Below are positions 1-8,063 of a stretch of DNA of 64,000 nucleotides, one piece after another (position 1 is the stretch's first letter; each line of letters starts with the position of its first letter). The stretch is from Thiobacillus sp. 65-29. Its GTDB lineage: Bacteria; Pseudomonadota; Gammaproteobacteria; Burkholderiales; Thiobacillaceae. Position numbers and translations under genes: made by a program. Location: contig MKWN01000023.1 in the NCBI GenBank assembly GCA_001899775.1, positions 100,057 to 164,056 on the forward strand. The letters are read 5' to 3'. The notes beneath the pieces were generated by a model that did not search any database, had not been told where the DNA came from, and saw only the letters and a list, made by a program, of their open reading frames with translations.

Positions 1-202
1 GCGTGAGCCGGCGTGCCAGCGGGTGCGTAGCGGACCCACCTGACAGGTGAAGGCAAACAAAGGCGGACTTTTCAGTATTCATGCGGTGTTGGTGAGCGTA
101 TCAAGCGGTCAACTGCGGTTTTTAGGCTAAGAGTTCTCCCCGGCACGTTTCCCAACGAAAAGGAACCACTCAATTCCATAAAAACATAAAGTTACGATGT
201 TG
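1..202. other. Left edge, no gene recognised
   Basis: No open frame or RNA gene that I can support lies here. The segment probably holds the far end or downstream region of a gene outside the window. The composition falls from GC-rich to AT-rich towards position 200, where the bfd promoter begins. Confidence 0.4.
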
Positions 203-231
203 TTGACATTAGTTCTCATTTGTAATTAAAT
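203..231 (+). promoter_or_regulatory. Predicted sigma-70 promoter of bfd
   Basis: A perfect TTGACA -35 box (203-208) is followed after 17 bp by TTAAAT (226-231), which matches four of six -10 positions. The spacing is ideal. The -10 box lies inside the Fur-like palindrome, so repressor binding would block polymerase. The ATG at 230 falls in the promoter itself, which argues against it as the bfd start. Confidence 0.6.
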
Positions 232-237
232 GAGAAC
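212..237. promoter_or_regulatory. Fur-box-like palindrome upstream of bfd
   Basis: A perfect 10-bp inverted repeat is seen: GTTCTCATTT, spacer GTAATT, then AAATGAGAAC. Both arms carry the TGAGAA/TTCTCA core of proteobacterial Fur sites. It overlaps the predicted -10 box. bfd genes are classically derepressed by Fur under iron starvation, and a fur gene lies at 52400. Fur as the binding protein is inferred from the motif and the gene downstream. Confidence 0.65.
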
Positions 238-259
238 CATTCTGTTTTGGGGGCGCATC

Positions 260-460
260 ATGTATGTCTGTGTATGCCAAGCTGTGACTGAGCGCCAGGT
301 ACGCGAAGCGGTGAAGGACGGCGTCACCTCCATGCGCGGTTTGCGCGAGCACCTGGGTGTAGCCGCCGAATGCGGCCGTTGTGCCCGTTGTGCCCACGGC
401 ATCCTCAAGGAATGCCAGGGCTGCGGCCAGGAGAATGACAGCCTGGCCTGCGCCGCCTGA
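260..460 (+). CDS. bfd: Bacterioferritin-associated ferredoxin
   Basis: This 66-residue [2Fe-2S] protein of the BFD family is expected to bind bacterioferritin and pass electrons through its haem to release stored iron. The four cluster cysteines are visible: the CVC pair near residues 4 and 6 (MYVCVCQAVTE) and a downstream CGRCARC pattern. The C-terminal CQGCGQ adds further cysteines. The ATG at 260 was chosen over the ATG at 230 because the earlier one lies within the promoter and a purine-rich GGGGG precedes 260. bfr follows 112 bp downstream on the same strand. Confidence 0.9.
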   Translation: MYVCVCQAVTERQVREAVKDGVTSMRGLREHLGVAAECGRCARCAHGILKECQGCGQENDSLACAA

Positions 461-572
461 TTCACTACAATGTGACGACGGGCCCCGCCTGCGAACCCGT
501 CCGCGCAGCCGGAGACGCCGAAACGAAAATGGGGTGCAAAACTCCGGTCCCCTATAGCCACAGGAGCGTTCC

Positions 573-1052
573 ATGAAAGGCGACAAGAAAGTCATCCAGA
601 TTCTGAACAAGGCGCTGACCATCGAACTCACCGCCGTCAACCAGTATTTCCTCCACGCCCGCATGTACAAGAACTGGGGTTTGCACGCCCTGGGCAAGCA
701 CGAATACGAGGAATCCATCGAGGAAATGCACCATGCCGACAAGCTGATCGAGCGCATTCTCTTTCTCGACGGCCTGCCCAATCTGCAGGATCTCGACAAG
801 CTGCTCATCGGCGAGAACGTACCGGAATGCCTCGCCTGCGATCTCAAGCTCGAACAAGCCGGGCGCAGCCACTACGTGGAAGCGATCGCCTATTGCGAAT
901 CGGTGCGTGATTTCGTGTCCAGGGAAATTCTGGCTGACATCCTCGAAGACACCGAGGAGCACATCGACTACCTGGAGACCCAGCTCGGCCTGGTCGATCA
1001 GCTTGGGGTGCAGAACTATCTACAGTCGGCGATGGGCGCGCTGGGCGAATAG
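573..1052 (+). CDS. bfr: Bacterioferritin
   Basis: This 159-residue four-helix ferritin-like subunit belongs to the 24-mer that oxidises Fe(II) and stores it as mineral. The haem-ligand Met52 is present, as are ferroxidase residues Glu18, Glu51, His54, Glu94 and His130. The residue at the usual Glu127 position is Thr (EDTEEH around 125-130), so the di-iron site may be incomplete. Some species build mixed Bfr shells from subunits with different intact sites. An AGGAG-type ribosome site precedes the ATG. The gene follows bfd, the usual iron-release partner. Confidence 0.95.
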   Translation: MKGDKKVIQILNKALTIELTAVNQYFLHARMYKNWGLHALGKHEYEESIEEMHHADKLIERILFLDGLPNLQDLDKLLIGENVPECLACDLKLEQAGRSHYVEAIAYCESVRDFVSREILADILEDTEEHIDYLETQLGLVDQLGVQNYLQSAMGALGE

Positions 1053-1128
1053 ACCTCGAGCGGCATCCGGGGACGCGCCCAGGCGCCGCAAGCGAGCTGA
1101 AATTCGCGGCATGTACGCACGCCGGCGC

Positions 1129-1707
1129 TCATGCCCGTTGTGTTTTCCGGGTGCGCGCCACCTCTTTGTCCGCGCCGATCACCACCAGCGCCGACGCCTG
1201 GATACGCCCTGCCGAACGCAGGCGATGCGGCACCCAGGCGTCGAAGTAGACGGCATCGCCCGGTCCCAGCGATTCGGTACGATCGGGAAAGGCGATCTCG
1301 ATCCGCCCCTTCAGGACGAACAGCAATTCCTCGCCGGAGTGGCCGGCAAGCTGAGGCCCCTCGGCGAAAGCCGGAGGCGGCTCGACGATGAATGGCTGCA
1401 TGCGTTTGGCACCGGCACCGGTGGCAAGCGCTTCGAGTACGCTGGCATCGTCGTCACCGGGGCGTTCGAGCCGCAGGCGGTCCGCACGACGCACCACCGT
1501 GACCGGTACGCGTGCTGCGGCACCGCCGAACAGCCGGGCGACGTCGACGCCCATCGCCGCGGCGATTCTCAGCGCCGCGGCGATGGACGGTACACACAGC
1601 CCGCGCTCGACTTTGGACAGATAGCTGCGGGTGAGCCCGCTGGTCTCCGCCAGCGCCTGCAGGCTCAGGCCCAGTTGCCGGCGCAACGGCCGGATGTGCA
1701 GCGTCAT
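1129..1707 (-). CDS. XRE-family regulator with C-terminal cupin
   Basis: This 192-residue protein has an N-terminal helix-turn-helix (about 8-60; LSLQALAETSGLTRSYLSKV contains the recognition helix) and a C-terminal cupin_2 barrel (about 105-180, with HSGEELLFVLKG and VPHRLRS). Regulators of this layout, such as PuuR, sense small ligands through the cupin. The start is the ATG at 1707; upstream frame extension runs into the divergent gene. It is transcribed away from the amidotransferase, and a 17-bp palindrome in the shared intergenic region is the likely operator. The ligand is unknown. Confidence 0.85.
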   Translation of the reverse strand: MTLHIRPLRRQLGLSLQALAETSGLTRSYLSKVERGLCVPSIAAALRIAAAMGVDVARLFGGAAARVPVTVVRRADRLRLERPGDDDASVLEALATGAGAKRMQPFIVEPPPAFAEGPQLAGHSGEELLFVLKGRIEIAFPDRTESLGPGDAVYFDAWVPHRLRSAGRIQASALVVIGADKEVARTRKTQRA

Positions 1708-1744
1708 CGCGATGATTCTTCCTGTGTGAAACGGGGTGTAGTAT

Positions 1745-1761
1745 ATGACACACTGTGTCAT
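1745..1761. promoter_or_regulatory. Palindromic operator between XRE regulator and amidotransferase
   Basis: ATGACACA, one central C, then TGTGTCAT form a perfect 8+1+8 palindrome in the 85-bp divergent intergenic region. Just beside it (1738-1743) the minus strand reads TATACT, a good -10 box for the regulator gene. Autoregulation together with control of the divergent gene is the natural inference. Confidence 0.6.
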
Positions 1762-1792
1762 TGACCTCCACGCTGTTCCGAGAGGAAATCCC

Positions 1793-2497
1793 ATGCCCAC
1801 CGCCGTCGCCATCCGCCACGTCTGCTTCGAGGACCTCGGCAGCTTCGCCGACGTGCTCGCCGCGCGCGGCATCGACGTCAGATACCTCGAAGCCGGCGTC
1901 GACGACCTCGCCAACCTCGACGCGCTGGCGCCCGACGTATTGATCGTGCTGGGTGGTCCCATCGGCGCGTACGAGGAAGCGATCTACCCCTTTCTTGCCG
2001 ACGAGCTGCGACTGCTGGAACGCCGCCTCGCCGCCGAGCGTCCCACGCTGGGCCTGTGTCTGGGTGCACAGTTGATGGCGCGCGCGCTCGGCGCCCGCGT
2101 CTACCCGGGACCGGCGAAGGAGATCGGCTGGACACCGCTCGCGCTCACCGACGCCGGGCGCGCCTCGCCCGTCGTCCATCTGGACGGCACCAGGACGTCG
2201 ATGTTGCACTGGCACGGCGACACTTTCGACCTGCCCGACGGCGCCACGCTGCTCGCGTCCACTGCGCTATGCCGCCACCAGGCGTTCTCCCGGGGGAAAA
2301 CCACACTCGCCTTCCAGTGCCACCCGGAGGCGCGCGCCGCGACGATGGAGCGCTGGTTCATCGGCCACGCGAGCGAACTGGCCGCGGCGAGGATTCCGGT
2401 GCCGCGACTGCGTGCCGAAACCGCGCAACACGGTGCGATCCTGGAAACCCAGGGCGCGCGCTGTTTCGCCGACTGGCTGGAAGGCGTCGGTCTGTGA
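1793..2497 (+). CDS. Class I glutamine amidotransferase (GuaA-N-like)
   Basis: This 234-residue stand-alone class I glutamine amidotransferase domain hydrolyses glutamine or a related gamma-glutamyl substrate. The triad is visible: Cys89 in LGLCLGAQL, and His177 and Glu179 in FQCHPEA. There is no ATP-pyrophosphatase domain, so it is not GMP synthase; proteins of this kind are usually annotated as GMP synthase-like. The ATG at 1793 has GAGAGGA upstream. The regulator divides away from it, and its stop overlaps the GTG of the MOSC gene, so the two are translationally coupled. The physiological substrate is not evident. Confidence 0.8.
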   Translation: MPTAVAIRHVCFEDLGSFADVLAARGIDVRYLEAGVDDLANLDALAPDVLIVLGGPIGAYEEAIYPFLADELRLLERRLAAERPTLGLCLGAQLMARALGARVYPGPAKEIGWTPLALTDAGRASPVVHLDGTRTSMLHWHGDTFDLPDGATLLASTALCRHQAFSRGKTTLAFQCHPEARAATMERWFIGHASELAAARIPVPRLRAETAQHGAILETQGARCFADWLEGVGL

Positions 2498-3204
2498 GCA
2501 GCGTGCCTTGCGCCGTATTGCGCGAACTGCGCGTCGGCCGCGCGCACGCCTTCGGCCCCAACGGCGAGCCCAGCGCAATCGACAAGCAAGCCGTCGCCAC
2601 ACCGTTGTGGCTGGGACCTCACGGCCTCGCCGGCGACGAACAGGGCGACCCGCGTCATCACGGCGGGCCGGAGAAAGTGCTGCACCACTATGCCGCCGAG
2701 CATTACGCCACGTGGCGGCTGGAACTGCCGCAGCGATCCGCCGCGTGCCTGCACCCCGGCGCCTTCGGCGAGAACGTCTCGACGCTGGGGCTCACCGAAG
2801 CGAACGTCTGCGTCGGCGACGTGTTCCGCCTCGGCGGCGCCATCGCACAGGTGTCACAGGCGCGCCAGCCCTGCTGGAAGCTCAACCTGCGCTTCGGGCT
2901 GGCCGGCATGGCGGAACGTGTGCAACACAGCGGCCGCACCGGCTGGTACTACCGCGTGCTCGAAGCCGGCGCGGTGGCACCCGGCGACGCCTTCACCCTG
3001 ATCGAACGCCCCTGTCCGGAATGGCCGCTGGCGCGCGTGCTGCATTTTTTCTTCGTCGAGCCGCTCGACCGTGCGGCGCTGGAAGCCATTGCGGCGCTCA
3101 ACGCGCTATCCCCATCCTGGCGGGATCTGGCGGCGCGACGCCTGGAATCGAACCAGGTGGAATCCTGGTCCGGCCGCCTGACCACACCCGCGACAAAGAC
3201 ATAA
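2494..3204 (+). CDS. MOSC domain protein, YiiM type
   Basis: This 236-residue MOSC-domain protein contains the conserved cysteine in ARQPCWKLNLRFG, which in this fold binds sulfur or molybdenum cofactor, followed by a C-terminal three-helix region as in E. coli YiiM. YiiM-type proteins act on 6-N-hydroxylaminopurine and related N-hydroxylated compounds using Moco. The GTG start at 2494 overlaps the preceding TGA by three bases; no ATG suits the domain start. It is probably co-transcribed with the amidotransferase and perhaps with the nitroreductase 65 bp downstream. Confidence 0.8.
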   Translation: MSSVPCAVLRELRVGRAHAFGPNGEPSAIDKQAVATPLWLGPHGLAGDEQGDPRHHGGPEKVLHHYAAEHYATWRLELPQRSAACLHPGAFGENVSTLGLTEANVCVGDVFRLGGAIAQVSQARQPCWKLNLRFGLAGMAERVQHSGRTGWYYRVLEAGAVAPGDAFTLIERPCPEWPLARVLHFFFVEPLDRAALEAIAALNALSPSWRDLAARRLESNQVESWSGRLTTPATKT

Positions 3205-3269
3205 CGCCTCACGCTGCAGGTTTTTATGTGCTTTATTGAGGATTCGCCCGGACGTCAACGGAGGATCCG

Positions 3270-4271
3270 ATGCACGCTGCCGAAACCCGGCTATCGCGCG
3301 AAGCAATCACGCGGCTGATCGGCGCTGCCGTCCTGGCGCCCTCCCCCCACAACTCGCAGCCGTGGATTTTTCGCGTGCGGGGACGCTGCATCGGCGTGAT
3401 CGCCGACCGCACGCGCGCGCTGCCGGCCAACGATCCGGACGATCGCGAACTGACCCTGAGCTGCGGCTGTGCCCTGTTCAACCTGCGGGTGGCCGCCGCC
3501 CACGCGCAGCTAGGAACACAGGTGCACGGACCCTCCGGCGCCTGCGATCCCGATTGCCTCGCACGCCTGGAAATCCTGCCGGACGCAGCGCCCGATGCCG
3601 CGCTGGCGGCGCTGCACGACGCGATGGCAGAGCGCCGTACCTATCGCAAGACCTTTGCTGCGCGCCCGGTAGCACCTGCCGCGCTCGATGCGCTGGTCGC
3701 CGCCGCGACCAGCGAGCAGGCATGGCTGCATGTCCTGCAGGGTGACAGCCAGCGCCGCATGGCGGCCGAACTCATCGCCGAAGGTGACGATGCGCAGTGG
3801 GCGGACCCCGCATGGCGTCGCGAACTGGCCGCCTGGATGCACCCGCGCCGTCGCGGCGACGGCCTGGTGCTGCCGGACCTGGCCGTACCGCTGGCGCAGG
3901 CCGTGGTGCGCACCTTCGACATCGGGCACGGTGTGGCCGCGCGCGACGTGCAACTGGCCGACGCCTCGCCCGTACTGGCGGTACTCGGCACCCGCGGCGA
4001 CGATCTGGCAAGCCGCGTCGACGCCGGCCAGGCGCTGCAGCGAACGCTGCTGACGGCGTGCCGGCACGGCTTGCAGGCTTCGTTTCTCAACCAGCCGATC
4101 GAGGTCGCGCCGCTGCGCATGCGCCTGCTGCAGGCGATCGGGCAGACCGGCTACCCGCAGATGCTGCTGCGCCTCGGCCACGCGGAAAACCATCTGTCCG
4201 CCACGCCGCGTCGCCCCCTCGACGACGTGATCGAATTCGTGCCCGAGGGCTCGCCCGATGGAGGATGCTGA
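3270..4271 (+). CDS. Acg-type nitroreductase-family protein
   Basis: This 333-residue protein resembles the Acg family of FMN-binding nitroreductase-like proteins. Its N-terminal APSPHNSQPWIF motif matches the flavin-binding opening of the family, and the length suits the duplicated Acg fold rather than the ~200-residue classical nitroreductases. Acg proteins are thought to sequester flavin or deal with reactive nitrogen or oxygen species. A GGAGG site lies 7 bp before the ATG. It follows the amidotransferase-MOSC pair and faces the acyl-CoA synthetase gene tail to tail. The substrate is unknown. Confidence 0.75.
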   Translation: MHAAETRLSREAITRLIGAAVLAPSPHNSQPWIFRVRGRCIGVIADRTRALPANDPDDRELTLSCGCALFNLRVAAAHAQLGTQVHGPSGACDPDCLARLEILPDAAPDAALAALHDAMAERRTYRKTFAARPVAPAALDALVAAATSEQAWLHVLQGDSQRRMAAELIAEGDDAQWADPAWRRELAAWMHPRRRGDGLVLPDLAVPLAQAVVRTFDIGHGVAARDVQLADASPVLAVLGTRGDDLASRVDAGQALQRTLLTACRHGLQASFLNQPIEVAPLRMRLLQAIGQTGYPQMLLRLGHAENHLSATPRRPLDDVIEFVPEGSPDGGC

Positions 4272-4309
4272 CCCGACCCGATCCGGATATCCGGCATGGG
4301 ACGCAGCGC

Positions 4310-6988
4310 TTACAACGCGCGCGACACCCAGCGCACGTGCTCGTCTTCCGGATGCGGCTCGATACGGAAGCCCAGCCCCTGCATCAGTTTCAGCATCGGC
4401 CGGTTGGAGTCGAGCACTTCGCCCGCCATCGTTTCCACGCCGTGCGCGCGCGCCACGTCCATGAGCACGCCCATGAGCTTGTGACCGATGCCCTGCTTCT
4501 GCCAGGTATCCCCCACCACGAGCGCGAATTCGCACGACTTGCCATCCGGATCGATTGCGTAGCGCGCCACGCCGAGTTCGACCTCACGGCCGTCAATCGT
4601 GGCCTGCACGATGAGCGCCATTTCACGCGCATAATCGATCTGAGTCAGGCGCGCGAGCATGACCGGCGACAGTTCGTTCATCGCGTCCATGAAACGGTAA
4701 TAGCGGCTTTCCTCGGACAGCCCGCGCACGAAGTCCTGCGTCAGCTCTGCGTCTTCCGGGCGGATGGGACGGATCACCACGTCAAGCCCGCTCGGCAACT
4801 GCCAGTGCGTCACCAGGTGCGCCGGATAGGGATGGATCGCCATGTGCGCATAGCGGTCGGCACCCGGCACGCGCGGCGCGATGATGATGCGTGCGTCGAG
4901 CGCCAGCGCGCCGTGTTCGTCGACCAGCAGCGGGTTGATGTCGAGCTCGGCGAGCCAGGGCAGTTCGCACACCATCTCCGACAGGCGGAGCAGGATGTTT
5001 TCCAGCGCGTCCATGTCGGCCGGTGGACGGTTGCGGAACGCGCCGAGCAGTGTCGCGACACGCGTGCGGCCGATCAGGTCGCGCACGAGAAAACCGTTGA
5101 GCGGCGGCAGCGTCACCGCGCGATCGCGGAAGGCCTCGACATCGACGCCACCGGCACCGAACACGATCACCGGGCCCAACACCGGGTCGCAGGTCATGCC
5201 CAGCAGCACCTCGCGTGCGTGCGGCCGCTTCACCATCGGCTCGACGACAATACCCTCCAGCGTGGCGTCCGGGCGCAGGCGGCGCACGTCGGCGAGCATC
5301 TCGCCGAAGGCCGCACGCACCGCCTGCCCGCTCGACAGGCCAAGGCGCACGCCATTGACGTCGGACTTGTGGGTGATGTCCGGCGAATTGATCTTCAGCA
5401 CCACGGGAAAGCCGATCTGCTGCGCCAGCAGCATCGCTTCCATCGGATCGCGCGCAATGACCGTCTGCGCCACCGGGATGCGAAACGCCGAAAGCAGCGC
5501 CTTCGACTCGACTTCACTGAGCAGGTGGCGACCATGCGCAAGTGCGTGCTCGATGATCAGGCGCGCACCCTCGACGTCCGGCTCGGCCTGCTGCGACAGC
5601 GGCTCCGGCGTCTGCTGCAACTGGCGCTGGTTCTCGTAAAAGGCGGAAAGAAAGGAAAACACCTCGACCGCCGGCTCCGGGGTGGTGAAATAGGGAATGC
5701 CCGCCTGCTTGAACAACCGACGGCCTTCACGCACCTGGTCCTCGCCCATCCAGCACGTCAGCACGGGCTTGTGCGACGTGCGCGCCACCTCGACGACAGC
5801 CTGCGCAACCGTGGTCGGCTGCGTCATCGCTTGCGGCGTCAGCATCACCAGCACGCCATCCACGCCAGGATCGGCGAGGCTCGCTTCCAGCGCCACGCGG
5901 TAACGCTCCGCGGTCGCATCGCCGATGATGTCGACCGGATTGCCGTGCGACCAGGTCGCCGGCAGGTGCTGGTCGAGGGTGGCGAGCGTGGCAGGCGCCA
6001 GCTCCGCCATGGCCACGCCGAGATCGACGGCGAGGTCGGTCGCCATCACGCCGGGGCCGCCGCCATTGGTGACGATGGCAAGGCGATTGCCGCTTGGCTG
6101 AATGCGCAGCGCGAGCGCACGCGCCGACGCGAAGAGTTGCAGGATCGTGTTCACCCGCACCACACCCGCGCGCCGCACCAGCGCGTCGAACACCGCGTCG
6201 GAACCGACCAGCGCACCGGTATGCGATTGCACCGCCTTCGAGCCCGCCTCGTGGCGCCCCACCTTGACCAGTACGACCGGCTTGCAGCGCGCGGTGGCAC
6301 GCAGCGCACTCATGAAGCGCCGCGCGTCACGGATGCCCTCGATGTAGAGCAGGATGCCACGCGTCGCATTGTCGTAAGCGAGATAGTCGAGAATTTCGCC
6401 GAAGTCGAGGTCGGCCGACGCGCCCGTCGAAATCACGCTGGAAAAGCCGATGCCATTGGACTCGGCCCAGTCCAGCATGGCTGTGCACAAGGCCCCCGAC
6501 TGCGACACCAGGGCCAGTTCTCCGGCATGCGTGGCGCCCTGGCTGAAGGTCGCATTCAGACCAATGGCGGGCCGCTGGATGCCAAGACAGTTGGGGCCGA
6601 TGAAACGGATGCCGTATTTCGCTGCAACCCGCTTCACCGTTTCTTCCAGCGCAGCGCCTTTCTCCCCGATTTCGCGAAAGCCCGCGGAAAGCACCACGGC
6701 GTGACGGATGCCGCGCCTGCCGCAATCCTCCATCACCTGGGCCACCGTCGGCGCGGGCGTGGCGATCAGCGCCAGATCGGGGACTGTCGGCAGTTCACTC
6801 GCATAGGCATAGCAGCGCTCGCCGAACACCGTCTGGTGCTTGGGATTGAGCGGGTACACTTCGCCCTGATAGCCCGCATGGCGCAGGTTGCGGAACAATG
6901 TCCCGGCGACGGAATCCTCGCGCTCGCTGGCACCGAACACGGCCACCGAGCGCGCGTTGAACAGGGAGTGCAGATAGTGTTGCGGCAT
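4310..6988 (-). CDS. NDP-forming acyl-CoA synthetase/GNAT fusion (Pat/PatZ-like protein acetyltransferase)
   Basis: This 892-residue protein has CoA-binding and ligase domains of ADP-forming acyl-CoA synthetase (about 1-450), an ATP-grasp domain (about 480-690) and a C-terminal GNAT acetyltransferase (about 735-892, with acetyl-CoA loop WQKQGIGHKL). PatZ-type homologues acetylate lysines, for example on acetyl-CoA synthetase. Unlike E. coli PatZ it keeps the synthetase catalytic histidine (SHTGAL, His256), so the ligase half may be active. The ATG at 6988 was chosen; a TTG at 7009 would add seven residues. It diverges from an HDAC-like gene 96 bp away. Confidence 0.9.
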   Translation of the reverse strand: MPQHYLHSLFNARSVAVFGASEREDSVAGTLFRNLRHAGYQGEVYPLNPKHQTVFGERCYAYASELPTVPDLALIATPAPTVAQVMEDCGRRGIRHAVVLSAGFREIGEKGAALEETVKRVAAKYGIRFIGPNCLGIQRPAIGLNATFSQGATHAGELALVSQSGALCTAMLDWAESNGIGFSSVISTGASADLDFGEILDYLAYDNATRGILLYIEGIRDARRFMSALRATARCKPVVLVKVGRHEAGSKAVQSHTGALVGSDAVFDALVRRAGVVRVNTILQLFASARALALRIQPSGNRLAIVTNGGGPGVMATDLAVDLGVAMAELAPATLATLDQHLPATWSHGNPVDIIGDATAERYRVALEASLADPGVDGVLVMLTPQAMTQPTTVAQAVVEVARTSHKPVLTCWMGEDQVREGRRLFKQAGIPYFTTPEPAVEVFSFLSAFYENQRQLQQTPEPLSQQAEPDVEGARLIIEHALAHGRHLLSEVESKALLSAFRIPVAQTVIARDPMEAMLLAQQIGFPVVLKINSPDITHKSDVNGVRLGLSSGQAVRAAFGEMLADVRRLRPDATLEGIVVEPMVKRPHAREVLLGMTCDPVLGPVIVFGAGGVDVEAFRDRAVTLPPLNGFLVRDLIGRTRVATLLGAFRNRPPADMDALENILLRLSEMVCELPWLAELDINPLLVDEHGALALDARIIIAPRVPGADRYAHMAIHPYPAHLVTHWQLPSGLDVVIRPIRPEDAELTQDFVRGLSEESRYYRFMDAMNELSPVMLARLTQIDYAREMALIVQATIDGREVELGVARYAIDPDGKSCEFALVVGDTWQKQGIGHKLMGVLMDVARAHGVETMAGEVLDSNRPMLKLMQGLGFRIEPHPEDEHVRWVSRAL

Positions 6989-7084
6989 GGCTTGTTCACA
7001 GGAAGGCAAGGCTCCATGCTAGGCGCTTTCCCTTACCGTACCAAGCGTGTCGGCGTATAGTCGATCCAGCTCCTGCCACTCACG

Positions 7085-8008
7085 ATGCACACCGCCTACA
7101 TCACCCACCCGAGCTTTCTGCTGCATGACATGGGTGACGCGCACCCGGAAAGCCCAGCCCGACTGCGCGCCATCGACGACCGCCTGCATGCGGCGCAACT
7201 GTTCGATTTTCTCGGTCACCATCTGGCGCCGGAAGTCACCCGCGCCGAGTTGCTGCGCGTACACGACGCCGCCCATGTCGATGCGATCGGAGCCGCCGCG
7301 CCCCTCGACGGATTGCTGCGACTCGACCCGGATACATACATGGGCCCCCACAGTCTCACCGCCGCGCGCCACGCGGCCGGCGGCGCCGTACATGGCGTCG
7401 ATCTGGTCATGGCCGGCGAGGCGGCAAACGCCTTCGTCGCCTGCCGCCCGCCGGGCCACCATGCCACACGCAACCGTGCGATGGGTTTCTGCATCTTCAA
7501 CAACGTCGCCGTCGCCGCCGCCCATGCCCTCGACGCACATGGACTCGAACGCGTCGCCATCGTCGATTTCGACGTCCATCACGGCAACGGTACCGAGGAC
7601 ATCTTCCGCAACGATCCACGCGTGATGCTGTGCTCGACCTTCCAGCATCCCTACTATCCATTCAGTGGCGCCGACACGGCAAGCGCGCACATCGTCAACG
7701 TCCCGCTGCCAGCCGGCACCGACGGTGCCGCCTACCGCGAGGCCTTCGCTACGCGAATCCTGCCTCCCCTCGACGCCTTCGCACCGCAGATGGTGTTCTG
7801 TTCCGCCGGCTTCGATGGCCACCGCGAGGACGACATGGCGCAGTTCGGCCTGACGGAAGCCGACTACATATGGATCACCGAACAGGTGATGGCCGTTGCC
7901 GCGCACCACGCCGGCGGGCGCATCGTCTCCGTGCTGGAGGGCGGTTACGCGCTCAGCGCACTGGGGCGCAGTGTGGCGGTCCACATCAAGACCCTTCTTG
8001 GCGTGTAG
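7085..8008 (+). CDS. Histone deacetylase-family (class II-like) amidohydrolase
   Basis: This 307-residue member of the arginase/deacetylase fold is a zinc hydrolase that removes acyl groups from lysine or acetylpolyamines. Catalytic features are intact: His125-His126 (PPGHHATRN), zinc ligands Asp163 and His165 (DFDVHHGNG) and Asp244 (GFDGHRED), and Tyr288 (EGGYALS). The family size is typical. It is divergently transcribed from the GNAT-type protein acetyltransferase, which suggests that the two act on the same modification. Whether the target is protein or polyamine cannot be read from the sequence. Confidence 0.9.
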   Translation: MHTAYITHPSFLLHDMGDAHPESPARLRAIDDRLHAAQLFDFLGHHLAPEVTRAELLRVHDAAHVDAIGAAAPLDGLLRLDPDTYMGPHSLTAARHAAGGAVHGVDLVMAGEAANAFVACRPPGHHATRNRAMGFCIFNNVAVAAAHALDAHGLERVAIVDFDVHHGNGTEDIFRNDPRVMLCSTFQHPYYPFSGADTASAHIVNVPLPAGTDGAAYREAFATRILPPLDAFAPQMVFCSAGFDGHREDDMAQFGLTEADYIWITEQVMAVAAHHAGGRIVSVLEGGYALSALGRSVAVHIKTLLGV

Positions 8009-8063
8009 TCATTCCAGGCACGGCGCGTTTCAGAATCACCAGAAATTCACCGTTAAGCCCGGC

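Noticed and set aside
230-259. Earlier ATG for bfd
   Set aside because: It falls in the -10 box and Fur-like site and would add ten residues not typical of the family.
1793-2497. PuuD-type gamma-glutamyl hydrolase
   Set aside because: The XRE-cupin neighbour resembles PuuR, but the sequence is GuaA-N-like and no other putrescine pathway genes are nearby.
3797-7060. A 1087-codon plus-strand open frame
   Set aside because: It lies opposite the acyl-CoA synthetase/GNAT gene, is rich in Arg and His with no recognisable domain, and reflects the high GC of the antisense strand.
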